A stretch of DNA of 20,704 nucleotides from Opitutaceae bacterium (GCA_023269455.1 JAHFTG010000005.1:1-20704); one strand, 5' to 3'; positions 9,060 to 18,018 are shown, counted from the stretch's first letter. Translations and numbers: made by a program. Notes: generated by a model from the letters alone, not told the origin.

Positions 9060-10331
9060 ATGTTCATCGCCCTCACGCTTTTTCTGGCCGTCGCGCTGGG
9101 CGTGACGCTGCTCAAGCTCTTCAACCACCAACGTGCGGTGCGCAGCCTGCACCAAGCTCTCCTTAAGAAGCAGCCCTTCCTGCGCGAGGATCTGCCCGGC
9201 GTCTCAGGCCACTCATGGGATCAACTGTGCGCGCTCAGCAACGACTTGATTGTGGAGGTCGGCCATCTCCAGCAGCTCCGCAACGGCCAGCTCGCCCAAC
9301 TCGAAGCGACCCTCGGCAGCCTTCAAGAGGCCGTGCTCATCGTCGATGCCAATAACTACATCCTGCTAGCAAACAAAGCATTGCAGGGAATTTTCCCGCG
9401 CGCGGTCAACATCCTCGGCCAACGCCTCGAGCTCGTTTTACACAGCGCGGCTTTTCTGAACTACGTCGAGCTGGTCCGGCGTGGCACCGCCCAGCCGCAA
9501 AACGAGATCGAGTTCATCGACGGCCCGCAGGCCACCTGGATCGAAGTCACCGGCGCGACCATTCAGACGATCAACGGCCAGAAAGCCCCATGGACGCTTT
9601 TCGTGCTCCACAATATCACGAAGCAAAAAAAACTGGAGGCCGTGCGCAAAGATTTCGTCGCCAATGTCTCCCACGAACTGCGCACGCCGCTCAGCGTGAT
9701 CAAAGGCTACGTTGAAACCCTCGTGGACGGCTCCGAGGACATCCCGGCGTCCGACCGCGCCCGTTTCCTTAAAACCATCCAGCGTCACACCGAGCGGCTC
9801 AACTCCCTCCTTGAAGATTTACTGGTTCTTTCCCGCTTGGAATCGATCAATCCCGGACTGCACCGCGAATCAACCGATCTGAATGCGTTGTTCCGCGCCA
9901 TCATGGACGATTATCGCGCCCGCCCCGCCGGCAAAGAACATCGTCTCGACTTCACCCCCGACGTCGCCGTCGGATCGCTCTTGGTCGATCCGCTCAAGCT
10001 CACCCAAGTCGTCGAAAACCTCCTCGATAACGCCCTCAAATACACCCCCAAGGGCTCGACTATCGACCTCTCGGCGCGCCTCAGCAGCTCCACCGAAGTG
10101 ATTGTCTGCCTGCGCGACAACGGCCCGGGCATCCCGGAAGCGGATCTGCCGCATATTTTTGAGCGTTTTTACCGCGTTGATAAAGGCCGCTCCCGCGAAA
10201 AAGGCGGCACCGGCCTCGGCCTGAGCATCGTGAAGCACATCGTCCAGCTCCACGCCGGCCGCGTGTGGGTGGAAAGCACGCAAGGGCAGGGGACCGCCTT
10301 CTTTTTCAGTCTGCCATTGCGGACTAATTGA
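9060..10331 (+). CDS. PhoR-like sensor histidine kinase
   Basis: A membrane-anchored sensor kinase of 423 residues. One N-terminal membrane segment (about residues 2-20, MFIALTLFLAVALGVTLLKL) is followed by a short linker and a PAS domain (about 80-185, containing EAVLIVDANNYILLANKAL). The HisKA dimerisation domain has His205 in NVSHELRTPL. The HATPase domain has the N box ENLLDNALKY, G1 DNGPGIP, F box FERFYRV and G2 GGTGLGLSIV. There is no sizeable periplasmic sensor domain, as in PhoR-type kinases that sense through membrane partners. It lies downstream of its likely partner response regulator on the same strand. Neither PhoU nor Pst transporter genes are in the window, so the phosphate assignment rests on domain layout alone. 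Confidence 0.92.
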   Translation: MFIALTLFLAVALGVTLLKLFNHQRAVRSLHQALLKKQPFLREDLPGVSGHSWDQLCALSNDLIVEVGHLQQLRNGQLAQLEATLGSLQEAVLIVDANNYILLANKALQGIFPRAVNILGQRLELVLHSAAFLNYVELVRRGTAQPQNEIEFIDGPQATWIEVTGATIQTINGQKAPWTLFVLHNITKQKKLEAVRKDFVANVSHELRTPLSVIKGYVETLVDGSEDIPASDRARFLKTIQRHTERLNSLLEDLLVLSRLESINPGLHRESTDLNALFRAIMDDYRARPAGKEHRLDFTPDVAVGSLLVDPLKLTQVVENLLDNALKYTPKGSTIDLSARLSSSTEVIVCLRDNGPGIPEADLPHIFERFYRVDKGRSREKGGTGLGLSIVKHIVQLHAGRVWVESTQGQGTAFFFSLPLRTN

Positions 10332-10388
10332 AGACTTAAGCGGTCGCATGCGTTCGCTGTTGAGCCGCGCCGCCTGAACGCGTAACTC

Positions 10389-10988
10389 ATGCGGCCCCTC
10401 TTCATGCCGCTGGAAATCGCCCAAGCCCTCACCGCCTCACGCCTCGCCGAGATCCGCGCGCAGCTCTCTCCACTGCTGCCGACCGCAAAACCCATCACTC
10501 TAGAGATCGGCAGCGGCCACGGACACTTCCTCACCGCCTACGCCGCCGCCCAACCCGAGCGCTTCTGCATCGGCATCGACTTGATCGGCGACCGGCTCGA
10601 TCGCTCCGCCCGCAAATCCAACCGCGCCAAGCTTAGTAACATCGTCTGGATGCACGCCGAAGCCACGCTCTTCCTGGAAGCGCTGCCCGCCGACACCGCA
10701 CTCGCGGAGATCTTCGTGCTTTTCTCCGATCCCTGGCCCAAACGCCGCCATTGGAAAAACCGCGTCATCCAGCCCGAGTTTTTAAGCCTGCTGGCGAGCA
10801 GGGCGGGGCAGGGCGCCCGGCTGCATTTCCGCACCGACCACGCCCCATATTTCGAACAAGTTCACGAAATCGTGAATCAACACGCCTCGTGGAAGTTGGA
10901 TGCGGAAACCGCCTGGCCATTCGAGCTTCCCACCGTCTTTCAGCAGCGCGCCGAGAGCCACCAATCGCTCATCGCAAAAAGAACCTGA
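10389..10988 (+). CDS. trmB: tRNA (guanine-N7-)-methyltransferase
   Basis: This enzyme uses S-adenosylmethionine to make m7G46 in the tRNA variable loop. It has 199 residues, slightly shorter than many homologues. The SAM-binding motif I is EIGSGHGHFLTAYA (about residues 39-52), followed by GIDLIGDRLDRS with the acidic residue that holds the ribose. The family signature DPWPKRRHWKNRVIQPEF comes in the second half, then FRTDHAPYFE. A second in-frame ATG six codons in (10404) is an equally possible start. It follows the kinase gene by 57 bases on the same strand and may be read through from it. It precedes the atp operon by 182 bases, and no intrinsic terminator was found after it. Confidence 0.95.
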   Translation: MRPLFMPLEIAQALTASRLAEIRAQLSPLLPTAKPITLEIGSGHGHFLTAYAAAQPERFCIGIDLIGDRLDRSARKSNRAKLSNIVWMHAEATLFLEALPADTALAEIFVLFSDPWPKRRHWKNRVIQPEFLSLLASRAGQGARLHFRTDHAPYFEQVHEIVNQHASWKLDAETAWPFELPTVFQQRAESHQSLIAKRT

Positions 10989-11103
10989 GGCGCTTCCGCT
11001 CAAAAGTTCCCTAGCGCTTACAATTATTACAAAATTTTCCAGTGGGCTCCCAAGCACGCATGTTACCATCGGGAAACACCATTAGCCGGGGTGATTTCAG
11101 TTA

Positions 11104-11133
11104 TTGACGGCGTTTGTCGCGGTTGGCTACATG
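11104..11133 (+). promoter_or_regulatory. Possible promoter of the atp operon
   Basis: TTGACG (11104-11109) is a 5/6 match to the -35 consensus. TACATG (11128-11133), 18 bases later, is a weak -10. It lies 38 bases before the atpB ATG in the only sizeable gap upstream of the operon (10989-11170). The rest of that gap holds an AT-rich patch at 11019-11037 and no gene. Confidence 0.35.
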
Positions 11134-11170
11134 AACCCTTTCACCCCCTTCCAAGCTTCCTTTTTAGTCA

Positions 11171-12067
11171 ATGTCACGAGTCAAAAAGCTCATCCTTGCC
11201 CTCTCCTTGCCAATCACCAGCGCGTCGGTGTTTGCCGGTGAAGAGCATGGCCTGAGCAAGTCGGCTGAAGCGCTGTTTAACATCGGGCCGCTTCCCGTCA
11301 CCAACAGTATCCTCACGAGCTGGATTGTTTCAGCGGTCTTGATTCTGGCCGTCCGCTTCATCGTCGGCCGCCCGCAGCTCGTGCCTTCCCGCGGTCAGGC
11401 CGTGGTGGAAAACTTTCTCGACGGCGTGCGCAATGTCACCGCCCCGGTTGTCGGCACCAAGGTCGCCCCCTACGTATTTCCCCTGCTGATTGGTTTCTTC
11501 AGCTACATCCTCATTCAAAACTGGAGCAGCCTGCTGCCCGGCGTAGGCACGGTGATGTTCAAGCATCAGGAAACCGGTGGCGCGTGGAACTGGGTTCCCT
11601 TTGTCCGCGCCGGAAATGCCGATCTCAACGGCACCATCGCGCTCGCCGTCGTCGGCATCACGGCCTGGCTGTATTTCATTCTTCGTTACGCCGGCCCCAA
11701 GCTCATCCTGAAGGATATCTTTGGCAACAAGGCGACCAAGGGCGAGGTTCCCTCCTTCCTGTATTACGGCCTTTTCGGTGTCTTTTTCGTCATCGGTTTC
11801 ATCGAGCTGGTTTCGATGATGATTCGCCCCATTTCCCTTTCGCTGCGACTTTACGGCAATGCCTTCGGCGGCGAGTATGTCATCCACACGATGTCGGGGA
11901 TCACCCGCTGGGCTTTGCCCCTTCCGTTCTATTTCTTGGAATTTCTCGTGGGCCTGATTCAGGCCCTGGTCTTCACGCTGCTCATCAGTGTTTATATCGG
12001 CCTCATCTGCAATCACGGGGACGGTGATCATAAGGAAGACCACGACGACGACAAAAAATCCCACTGA
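11171..12067 (+). CDS. atpB: ATP synthase Fo subunit a
   Basis: A membrane channel subunit that passes ions to and from the c ring. It has 298 residues. The N-terminus MSRVKKLILALSLPITSASVFAG looks like a cleavable signal peptide ending in an A-x-A-like site. Five or more membrane helices follow. The essential arginine is Arg226 in SLSLRLYGNAFGGE. The last helices are FLEFLVGLIQALVFTLLISVYIG. The C-terminus is a short hydrophilic tail rich in His, Asp and Lys (HGDGDHKEDHDDDKKSH). First gene of the complete atpBEFHAGDC operon; no atpI precedes it. The atpE start is 69 bases downstream across a hairpin. Confidence 0.97.
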   Translation: MSRVKKLILALSLPITSASVFAGEEHGLSKSAEALFNIGPLPVTNSILTSWIVSAVLILAVRFIVGRPQLVPSRGQAVVENFLDGVRNVTAPVVGTKVAPYVFPLLIGFFSYILIQNWSSLLPGVGTVMFKHQETGGAWNWVPFVRAGNADLNGTIALAVVGITAWLYFILRYAGPKLILKDIFGNKATKGEVPSFLYYGLFGVFFVIGFIELVSMMIRPISLSLRLYGNAFGGEYVIHTMSGITRWALPLPFYFLEFLVGLIQALVFTLLISVYIGLICNHGDGDHKEDHDDDKKSH

Positions 12068-12081
12068 GTTTCCTCACTTTT

Positions 12082-12112
12082 CCGCCGGGAGTGTGACGAC
12101 TGCACACGGCGG
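12082..12112 (+). promoter_or_regulatory. Hairpin in the atpB-atpE spacer
   Basis: CCGCC (12082-12086) and GTGTG (12091-12095) pair with CACAC (12103-12107) and GGCGG (12108-12112). A four-base bulge lies on the left and the loop has seven bases. It is 24 bases before the atpE ATG, so it could shape translation or stability of the atpE message. Confidence 0.45.
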
Positions 12113-12136
12113 CAACCCAACAAAATCAAATCCACC

Positions 12137-12346
12137 ATGACCATCCACACCATCGCTGAAATCACCGGCAGCATTCAAAGCGGCCTCGGCTGTCTCGGCG
12201 CCGCCATCGGCGTCGGCCTCGTTGGCGCTGCCGCCACCGAAGGCGTTGCCCGCAATCCCGGAGCTTCCGGCAAGATCCTCGTCCAGGCCCTCCTCGGCAT
12301 CGCCTTGGCCGAGTCTGTCGCGTTCTACGCCCTGTTCATCAAGTAA
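12137..12346 (+). CDS. atpE: ATP synthase Fo subunit c
   Basis: The proteolipid that forms the rotating ring. It has 69 residues in two membrane helices joined by a polar loop with the conserved ARNPGASG. The ion-carrying carboxylate is Glu59 in ALAESVAFY, in helix 2. Of the Na+-type ligands known from Ilyobacter subunit c, the serine after Glu and the tyrosine are present. The glutamine on helix 1 (aligned position is Val) and the threonine (here Val) are not, so proton coupling is the better guess. The protein ends immediately after helix 2 (ALFIK). Hairpins lie on both sides of the gene (12082-12112 and 12359-12391), in keeping with the need for many c copies per complex. Confidence 0.97.
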   Translation: MTIHTIAEITGSIQSGLGCLGAAIGVGLVGAAATEGVARNPGASGKILVQALLGIALAESVAFYALFIK

Positions 12347-12358
12347 GAGACCTCTTCA

Positions 12359-12391
12359 AACCGCGGCGCGGCTTTCGCTAGCGCTGCGGTT
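12359..12391 (+). promoter_or_regulatory. Stable hairpin in the atpE-atpF spacer
   Basis: AACCGCGGCGC (12359-12369) pairs with GCGCTGCGGTT (12381-12391) through 11 pairs, one of them G-U, around an 11-base loop. It starts 13 bases after the atpE stop. The following bases, CATTTTCC, are a poor terminator tail, so an mRNA-stabilising or processing hairpin, or a partial attenuator, is more likely. Confidence 0.55.
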
Positions 12392-12414
12392 CATTTTCCA
12401 GCCTGCCTTTCACC

Positions 12415-12999
12415 ATGATCTCCCTGCCCGTTCTCGCCGAAGTCACCGGCCAAGTCGCCGAGGCAACCGCCGCCCACGCCGCATCCGTGAATCCTATTAC
12501 GGACATCACGCAGACGTTCGGCGTGAACCTGCCCGCGATCATCGGGCAGATCGTCAACTTTGCCATCGTCGCGTTCGTGCTCTGGAAGTTCGCCTTCAAG
12601 CCCGTCCTCGCGACCCTCGACGAGCGCAAAAAAAAGATCGCCGACGGCCTTCGCTACGCCGAGGAAACCAAGGCTCGCCTTGATTCCGCCCAGCAGGAAA
12701 TCGCCGATAGCCTCAAGAAGGCGCAAATCGAAGCCGCCGCCATCATCGAGCAGGCCCGCAAGGCTTCCAAGGAAGTCGCCGAGCGCGAGACCGCCGCCGC
12801 CGCCGAGCGCGCCAACGGCCTCATCACCACCGCCCTGCAGGCGATCGAGCTCGAAAAACACAAGATGCTCGCCGAGGCCCGCACCGAAATCGCCCGCCTC
12901 GTCATCGCCACCACCCAGCGCGTTCTCGCCCAGGAGCTGAACGACGCCGACCGCAGCCGTTACAACGACGCCGCGACCCGCGAACTCACCTCGGTCTAA
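12415..12999 (+). CDS. atpF: ATP synthase Fo subunit b
   Basis: The peripheral-stalk subunit linking Fo to F1. It has 194 residues. The single membrane segment is at about residues 39-59 (LPAIIGQIVNFAIVAFVLWKF), followed by KPVLATLDERKKKIADGL and a long charged, alanine-rich coiled coil to about residue 170. The roughly 38 residues before the membrane segment (MISLPVLAEVTGQVAEATAA and onward) are an extension absent from most b subunits. No later in-frame Met would remove it, so it is either real or the start is a non-ATG codon nearer the helix. atpH begins 6 bases after the stop. Confidence 0.95.
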   Translation: MISLPVLAEVTGQVAEATAAHAASVNPITDITQTFGVNLPAIIGQIVNFAIVAFVLWKFAFKPVLATLDERKKKIADGLRYAEETKARLDSAQQEIADSLKKAQIEAAAIIEQARKASKEVAERETAAAAERANGLITTALQAIELEKHKMLAEARTEIARLVIATTQRVLAQELNDADRSRYNDAATRELTSV

Positions 13000-13005
13000 C
13001 CCATC

Positions 13006-13401
13006 ATGGCGTCCGGTAAAAAACAAATCACCCAGCTCGCCCAGAAGCTTTTCAAGTTGAGCTTCGTCGATGGCCGCTTCTCAGAAGAGCGCGTCGCAGG
13101 CGTGCTGGCCTACGTTGAGAAAAACCCTCCGGCAAAGCCCCTCGCCGTGTTGCGCGCCTACAGCCGTTTGGTCGCCGTCGAAGTCGCCAAAGGCGAGGCC
13201 GTCGTCGAGCACGCCGGCCCGGTGAGTGACGCCGCCATTCAGTCCATCGCCGCCGCGATGACCAGCCGCTACCAGCGTCCGATCATCGCAAGTGCACGGC
13301 CCAACGCCGCGCTGCTCGCCGGCCTCCGTGTCCGCGTCGGTGACGATGTTTACGAATCCTCCGCCGCCGGCCAGCTCGCCGCATTGTCCGCCGCAGTCTG
13401 A
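13006..13401 (+). CDS. atpH: ATP synthase F1 subunit delta, short form
   Basis: The delta subunit attaches the peripheral stalk to the top of F1. At 131 residues it is about 45 shorter than usual. The C-terminal part is recognisable, with LLAGLRVRVGDDVYESSAAGQL matching the family's conserved ending. The N-terminal helical domain is compressed (KKQITQLAQKLFKLSFVDGR, then EERVAGVLAYVEKN). Its place between atpF and atpA, with 6 bases to atpF and 48 to atpA, fixes its identity better than its sequence does. The frame is intact, so it is a compact form and not a broken gene. Confidence 0.88.
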   Translation: MASGKKQITQLAQKLFKLSFVDGRFSEERVAGVLAYVEKNPPAKPLAVLRAYSRLVAVEVAKGEAVVEHAGPVSDAAIQSIAAAMTSRYQRPIIASARPNAALLAGLRVRVGDDVYESSAAGQLAALSAAV

Positions 13402-13449
13402 TTTTTTCCCGCCCCCTGATCCTTTTTTAAAACCAAACCCTCACGTCGC

Positions 13450-14976
13450 ATGTCCACGGTCCTCGAACAAATCGAACAACAGATCGCGAAGCTTTCCACC
13501 AAAGCCGTTCGCAAGAACACGGGCGTCATCCGCACGGTCGCCGATGGCGTCGCCAAAATCGACGGCCTCTCCGACGTGATGTATAACGAGATGGTGCTGT
13601 TCCCCAACGGCGTCATCGGCATCGCCCTCAATCTTGAGACCGACGAAGTCGGCTGCGTCGTCCTCGGCGACGTTTCCCAGCTCAAGGAAGGCGACCCCGT
13701 CGAGACCACCGGCAAGCTCCTCTCCATCCCTGTCGGCAAAGCCCTTCTCGGCCGCGTGGTGGACGCCCTCGGCAATCCCATCGACGGCAAAGGTCCCATC
13801 GCCGCCACCGAAAGCTACCCCGTCGAGCGCATCGCTCCCGGTATCATCGAGCGCAAATCCGTTTCCCAGCCGCTCTTCACCGGCATCATGGCCATCGATT
13901 CCATGATCCCGATCGGTCGCGGCCAGCGCGAACTCATCATCGGCGACCGCGGCACCGGCAAGACGACCATCGCGATCGACACGATCATCAACCAGGCGAA
14001 GATCAACAAGGTCGGCCTCGCGTCCGGCGACCCCAAGTTCCGCCCCGTTTACTCCATCTACGTCGCGGTCGGCCAGAAGAACTCCAATATCGTCCGCACC
14101 ATCAGCGCCCTTGAGGTCGCCGGCGCGCTGGAGTTCACCGTCATCGTCGGTGCCACCGCCTCCGACAACGCCGCCAACCAATACATCGCCCCCTTCTCCG
14201 GCGCCGCCATCGGCGAGTGGTTCATGGAAAACGGCCACGACGCGCTCATCGTTTATGACGATCTCTCCAAGCACGCCGTCGCCTACCGCCAGATCTCGCT
14301 CATCCTGAAACGTCCTTCCGGCCGCGAAGCGTATCCCGGCGACGTGTTCTACCTGCACTCCCGCCTCCTCGAACGCGCCGCCCGCCTCGACGGCAAAGGT
14401 TCGCTCACCGCGCTCCCCATCATCGAGACCCAGGCCGGCGACGTGTCCGCCTACATTCCGACCAACGTGATCTCGATCACCGACGGCCAGATCTTCCTCG
14501 AAACCGATCTCTTCAACCAAGGCATCCGTCCCGCCGTGTCCGTAGGTCTCTCCGTCTCGCGCGTCGGTTCCGCCGCGCAGATCAAAGCCACCAAGCAGGT
14601 CGGCGGCAAACTCAAGGGCGAGCTCGCCCAGTTCCGCGAACTCGCCGCCTTCGCGCAGTTCGGTTCCGACCTCGACGCCAAGACCAAGGCCCAGCTCGAC
14701 CGCGGCGGTCGCATCGTCGAGCTGTTCAAACAGCTCGCGTTCAGCCCCATTCCCATCGAACAGCAAGTCGTCACCCTCTGGGCCATCCAGAAAGGTTATT
14801 ACGACGGCCTCGACCTCAAAAAAGTCACGGCTGCCTCCGTTTCCCTCCGCGACTTCTTTGCCACCCGCAAAGACGCGCTCCTCACGGAAATCCGCACCAA
14901 GGCCGCCCTCGACAAGGATCTCGAAGCCAAGATCGAAGCTGCCATGAACGAGTGGAAGCCCTCCTTCGCCGCCTAA
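13450..14976 (+). CDS. atpA: ATP synthase F1 subunit alpha
   Basis: The non-catalytic nucleotide-binding subunit of the F1 hexamer. It has 508 residues, normal for the family. The beta-barrel domain includes VADGVAKIDGLSDVMYNEMV. The Walker A motif GDRGTGKTT is at residues 165-173. ALIVYDDLSKHAVAYRQISL is the Walker B/signature region, and the alpha-family stretch GIRPAVSVGLSVSRVGSAAQ carries the arginine that reaches into the catalytic site (SVSRVG). The leader has no Shine-Dalgarno (CCCTCACGTCGC). A 100-base spacer with a repeat hairpin separates it from atpG. Confidence 0.98.
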   Translation: MSTVLEQIEQQIAKLSTKAVRKNTGVIRTVADGVAKIDGLSDVMYNEMVLFPNGVIGIALNLETDEVGCVVLGDVSQLKEGDPVETTGKLLSIPVGKALLGRVVDALGNPIDGKGPIAATESYPVERIAPGIIERKSVSQPLFTGIMAIDSMIPIGRGQRELIIGDRGTGKTTIAIDTIINQAKINKVGLASGDPKFRPVYSIYVAVGQKNSNIVRTISALEVAGALEFTVIVGATASDNAANQYIAPFSGAAIGEWFMENGHDALIVYDDLSKHAVAYRQISLILKRPSGREAYPGDVFYLHSRLLERAARLDGKGSLTALPIIETQAGDVSAYIPTNVISITDGQIFLETDLFNQGIRPAVSVGLSVSRVGSAAQIKATKQVGGKLKGELAQFRELAAFAQFGSDLDAKTKAQLDRGGRIVELFKQLAFSPIPIEQQVVTLWAIQKGYYDGLDLKKVTAASVSLRDFFATRKDALLTEIRTKAALDKDLEAKIEAAMNEWKPSFAA

Positions 14977-14980
14977 CAAA

Positions 14981-15071
14981 TTACGATTTCAGATTTACGA
15001 TTTACGAATTCACGCCACCCGCGACGCATTGATCGGTTCAATCGTAATTCGTAATTCATAATTCGTAAATT
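14981..15071. repeat. Intergenic inverted array hairpin, TTACGAAT type (atpA-atpG spacer)
   Basis: The left arm (14981-15011) contains three runs of TTACGA with AT or TT tails. The right arm (15040-15071) contains the complementary runs TCGTAATTC and TTCGTAAATT. The arms match over about 30 bases with a few mismatches, enclosing a GC-richer loop of about 28 bases. The element fills nearly the whole spacer and is far more AT-rich than its surroundings. Confidence 0.8.
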
Positions 15072-15076
15072 CCCCC

Positions 15077-15958
15077 ATGGCTTCCACACGCGACATCCGC
15101 CGACGCATCAAGTCGGTCAAGAACACCCGCCAGATCACCAAGGCGATGGAACTGGTGGCTGCGTCGAAGATGAAGAAGGCGCAACAGGCCGCCCTCGCCG
15201 GCCAGCCCTACGCGCACCTGCTCACCAACATGCTCGCCGCCCTGGCCCCGCATGTGAGCGACCAGCTTCACCCCTTCCTCGCGCGCCGCACCGTCAAGAC
15301 CCGCGGCATCCTCCTCATCACCTCCGACAAGGGCCTCTGTGGACCGCTCAACGCCAATCTCTTCAAGCTCGCCACCGAGATCAAGACGCCCGCGAAGTTC
15401 TACTCCATCGGCCGCAAGGGCACCCAGTTTCTCGCCCGCTCGAAACGCGACCTCGTCGCTGATTTTCCCGTGCAGGACCGCGCGCCCTTCAGCGAAGTAA
15501 AAGTCGCCGTGGAATTCATCGCCAAGCAGTATCTCGACGGCGTGATCGACACCGTGGAAGTCATCTTCCCGCGTTTCAAAAACACTCTGGTGCAGGAGCC
15601 CGTGCTTCGTCCGCTGCTGCCCCTCGACAACCTTCGCGAATACCTCGAAAACTCCCAGCGGCACGGCGGCGTTTTCCAGCCCGATGAAGCCAACCGCAAC
15701 CAGCCGTTCGAATTCGAGCCCGACGCCAAGACCGTGCTCAGCGCGCTGCTCCCGTTCTACGTCAACCGCGAGATCTATCAGTTCGTCCTGCTGGCCCGTG
15801 CCTCCGAGCACAGCGCCCGCATGGTCGCCATGAAGACCGCCAAGGACAACGCCACCAGCCTCGTCGGCGAACTCACCCTCCAATACAACAAGGCCCGCCA
15901 GGCGGCGATCACCCAGGAAATCGTCGAGATCGCCGCCGCTTCGTTCTCGGCCGCGTAA
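15077..15958 (+). CDS. atpG: ATP synthase F1 subunit gamma
   Basis: The central rotor shaft that couples c-ring rotation to catalysis. It has 293 residues. The N-terminal helix shows the conserved MASTRDIRRRIKSVKNTRQI and continues TKAMELVAASKMKKAQ. The middle has LLITSDKGLCGPLNANLF. The C-terminal helix has SARMVAMKTAKDNA, then LTLQYNKARQAAITQEIVEI, both highly conserved. Start ATG 15077 gives the standard N-terminus. The leader is AATTCCCCC, directly next to the hairpin element, so the element's right arm ends about 5 bases before the start codon. Confidence 0.98.
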   Translation: MASTRDIRRRIKSVKNTRQITKAMELVAASKMKKAQQAALAGQPYAHLLTNMLAALAPHVSDQLHPFLARRTVKTRGILLITSDKGLCGPLNANLFKLATEIKTPAKFYSIGRKGTQFLARSKRDLVADFPVQDRAPFSEVKVAVEFIAKQYLDGVIDTVEVIFPRFKNTLVQEPVLRPLLPLDNLREYLENSQRHGGVFQPDEANRNQPFEFEPDAKTVLSALLPFYVNREIYQFVLLARASEHSARMVAMKTAKDNATSLVGELTLQYNKARQAAITQEIVEIAAASFSAA

Positions 15959-16002
15959 CCCGTTTTTCAACTCCTTTAACTAAAACCCCCCTCCCACCGT
16001 TC

Positions 16003-17424
<1,422 letters not shown>

Positions 17425-17435
17425 CCTTTGTTGAG

Positions 17436-17520
17436 GTAGCGAGTAGATAGGAGCGAGTAGCGAGCATCAGCCCCTCCCAAATCCGATCTACTCGCTACCC
17501 ACTACTCACCACTCGCTACT
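17436..17520. repeat. Intergenic inverted array hairpin, GTAGCGAG type (atpD-atpC spacer)
   Basis: The left arm (17436-17464) and the reverse complement of the right arm are each 29 bases long. Both begin GTAGCGAGT and end GTAGCGAG, with 12 looser bases between. Extra partial copies of the unit (GAGTAG, CTACTC) fill both arms. The loop is about 25 bases. The atpC ATG is 12 bases beyond the right arm. Confidence 0.85.
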
Positions 17521-17532
17521 TCTCCCCCGCCC

Positions 17533-17940
17533 ATGGCCCTCACACTCGAAATCGTCACCCCCGAAGCCCGGGTTTATTCCGACACCATCGACACGGTCGT
17601 CATCCCCACGACTGCGGGCGAGATCGGCATTCTACCCGGCCACATCGCGCTGGTCGCGCAAGTGGCCGAGGGCGAGCTGCGCGTGACCAAGGACGGCAAG
17701 CAGCTCATCCTCGCGGTCGGCGGCGGTTTTGTGGAGATCGACCGCGACAAGATCTCCGTGCTGGCCGAGCAAGCCATCAACGTTGAAAAGATCGACGTGA
17801 GTGCCGTCGAGATCGCCCTCAAACGCGCCCAGGATGCCTTAAAAGAAAAGAGCACGCTCGATCCCGCCCAAGTCGAAAGCCTCGAAGGCGTGGTCCGCTT
17901 TGCATTCGCCCAGCTCAGCGCCAAACGCCGCGGACGGTAA
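17533..17940 (+). CDS. atpC: ATP synthase F1 subunit epsilon
   Basis: A small subunit of the central stalk that can inhibit ATP hydrolysis. It has 135 residues. The N-terminal beta sandwich is typical: LTLEIVTPEARVYSDTIDTV, then GEIGILPGHIALVAQVAEGEL and VGGGFVEIDRDKISVLAEQA. The C-terminal helical pair follows from about residue 90 (ALKRAQDALKEK...). Last gene of the operon; the intrinsic terminator follows 31 bases after the stop. The leader is CTCCCCCGCCC, with no Shine-Dalgarno. Confidence 0.96.
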   Translation: MALTLEIVTPEARVYSDTIDTVVIPTTAGEIGILPGHIALVAQVAEGELRVTKDGKQLILAVGGGFVEIDRDKISVLAEQAINVEKIDVSAVEIALKRAQDALKEKSTLDPAQVESLEGVVRFAFAQLSAKRRGR

Positions 17941-17971
17941 GCCCTCCATCCCGCAAGGATTTCATCCCAGC

Positions 17972-18002
17972 AAGCGCGCGTCTTAATCGACCGCGCTTTT
18001 TT
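17972..18002 (+). terminator. Rho-independent terminator of the atp operon
   Basis: AAGCGCG (17972-17978) pairs with CGCGCTT (17992-17998) around a 13-base loop, followed by a run of six T (17997-18002). It also sits where the convergent minus-strand gene ends, but lacks a T-run in that direction. Confidence 0.9.
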
Positions 18003-18018
18003 GCGGACAAAATCTTTC

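Noticed and set aside
11060..11107. A 15-codon ORF (ATG to TGA) in the trmB-atpB gap
   Set aside because: It has no leader signal, similarity or coupling to atpB; such short frames are expected by chance.
12137..12346. Na+-coupled ATP synthase, from the ES...Y pattern in subunit c
   Set aside because: The helix-1 glutamine and the threonine needed for the known Na+ site are replaced by valines, so proton coupling is more likely.
13441..14979. A 512-codon open frame on the minus strand across atpA
   Set aside because: It mirrors atpA almost exactly. High GC at third codon positions removes stops on the antisense strand. The Asp/Gly-rich translation matches no family.
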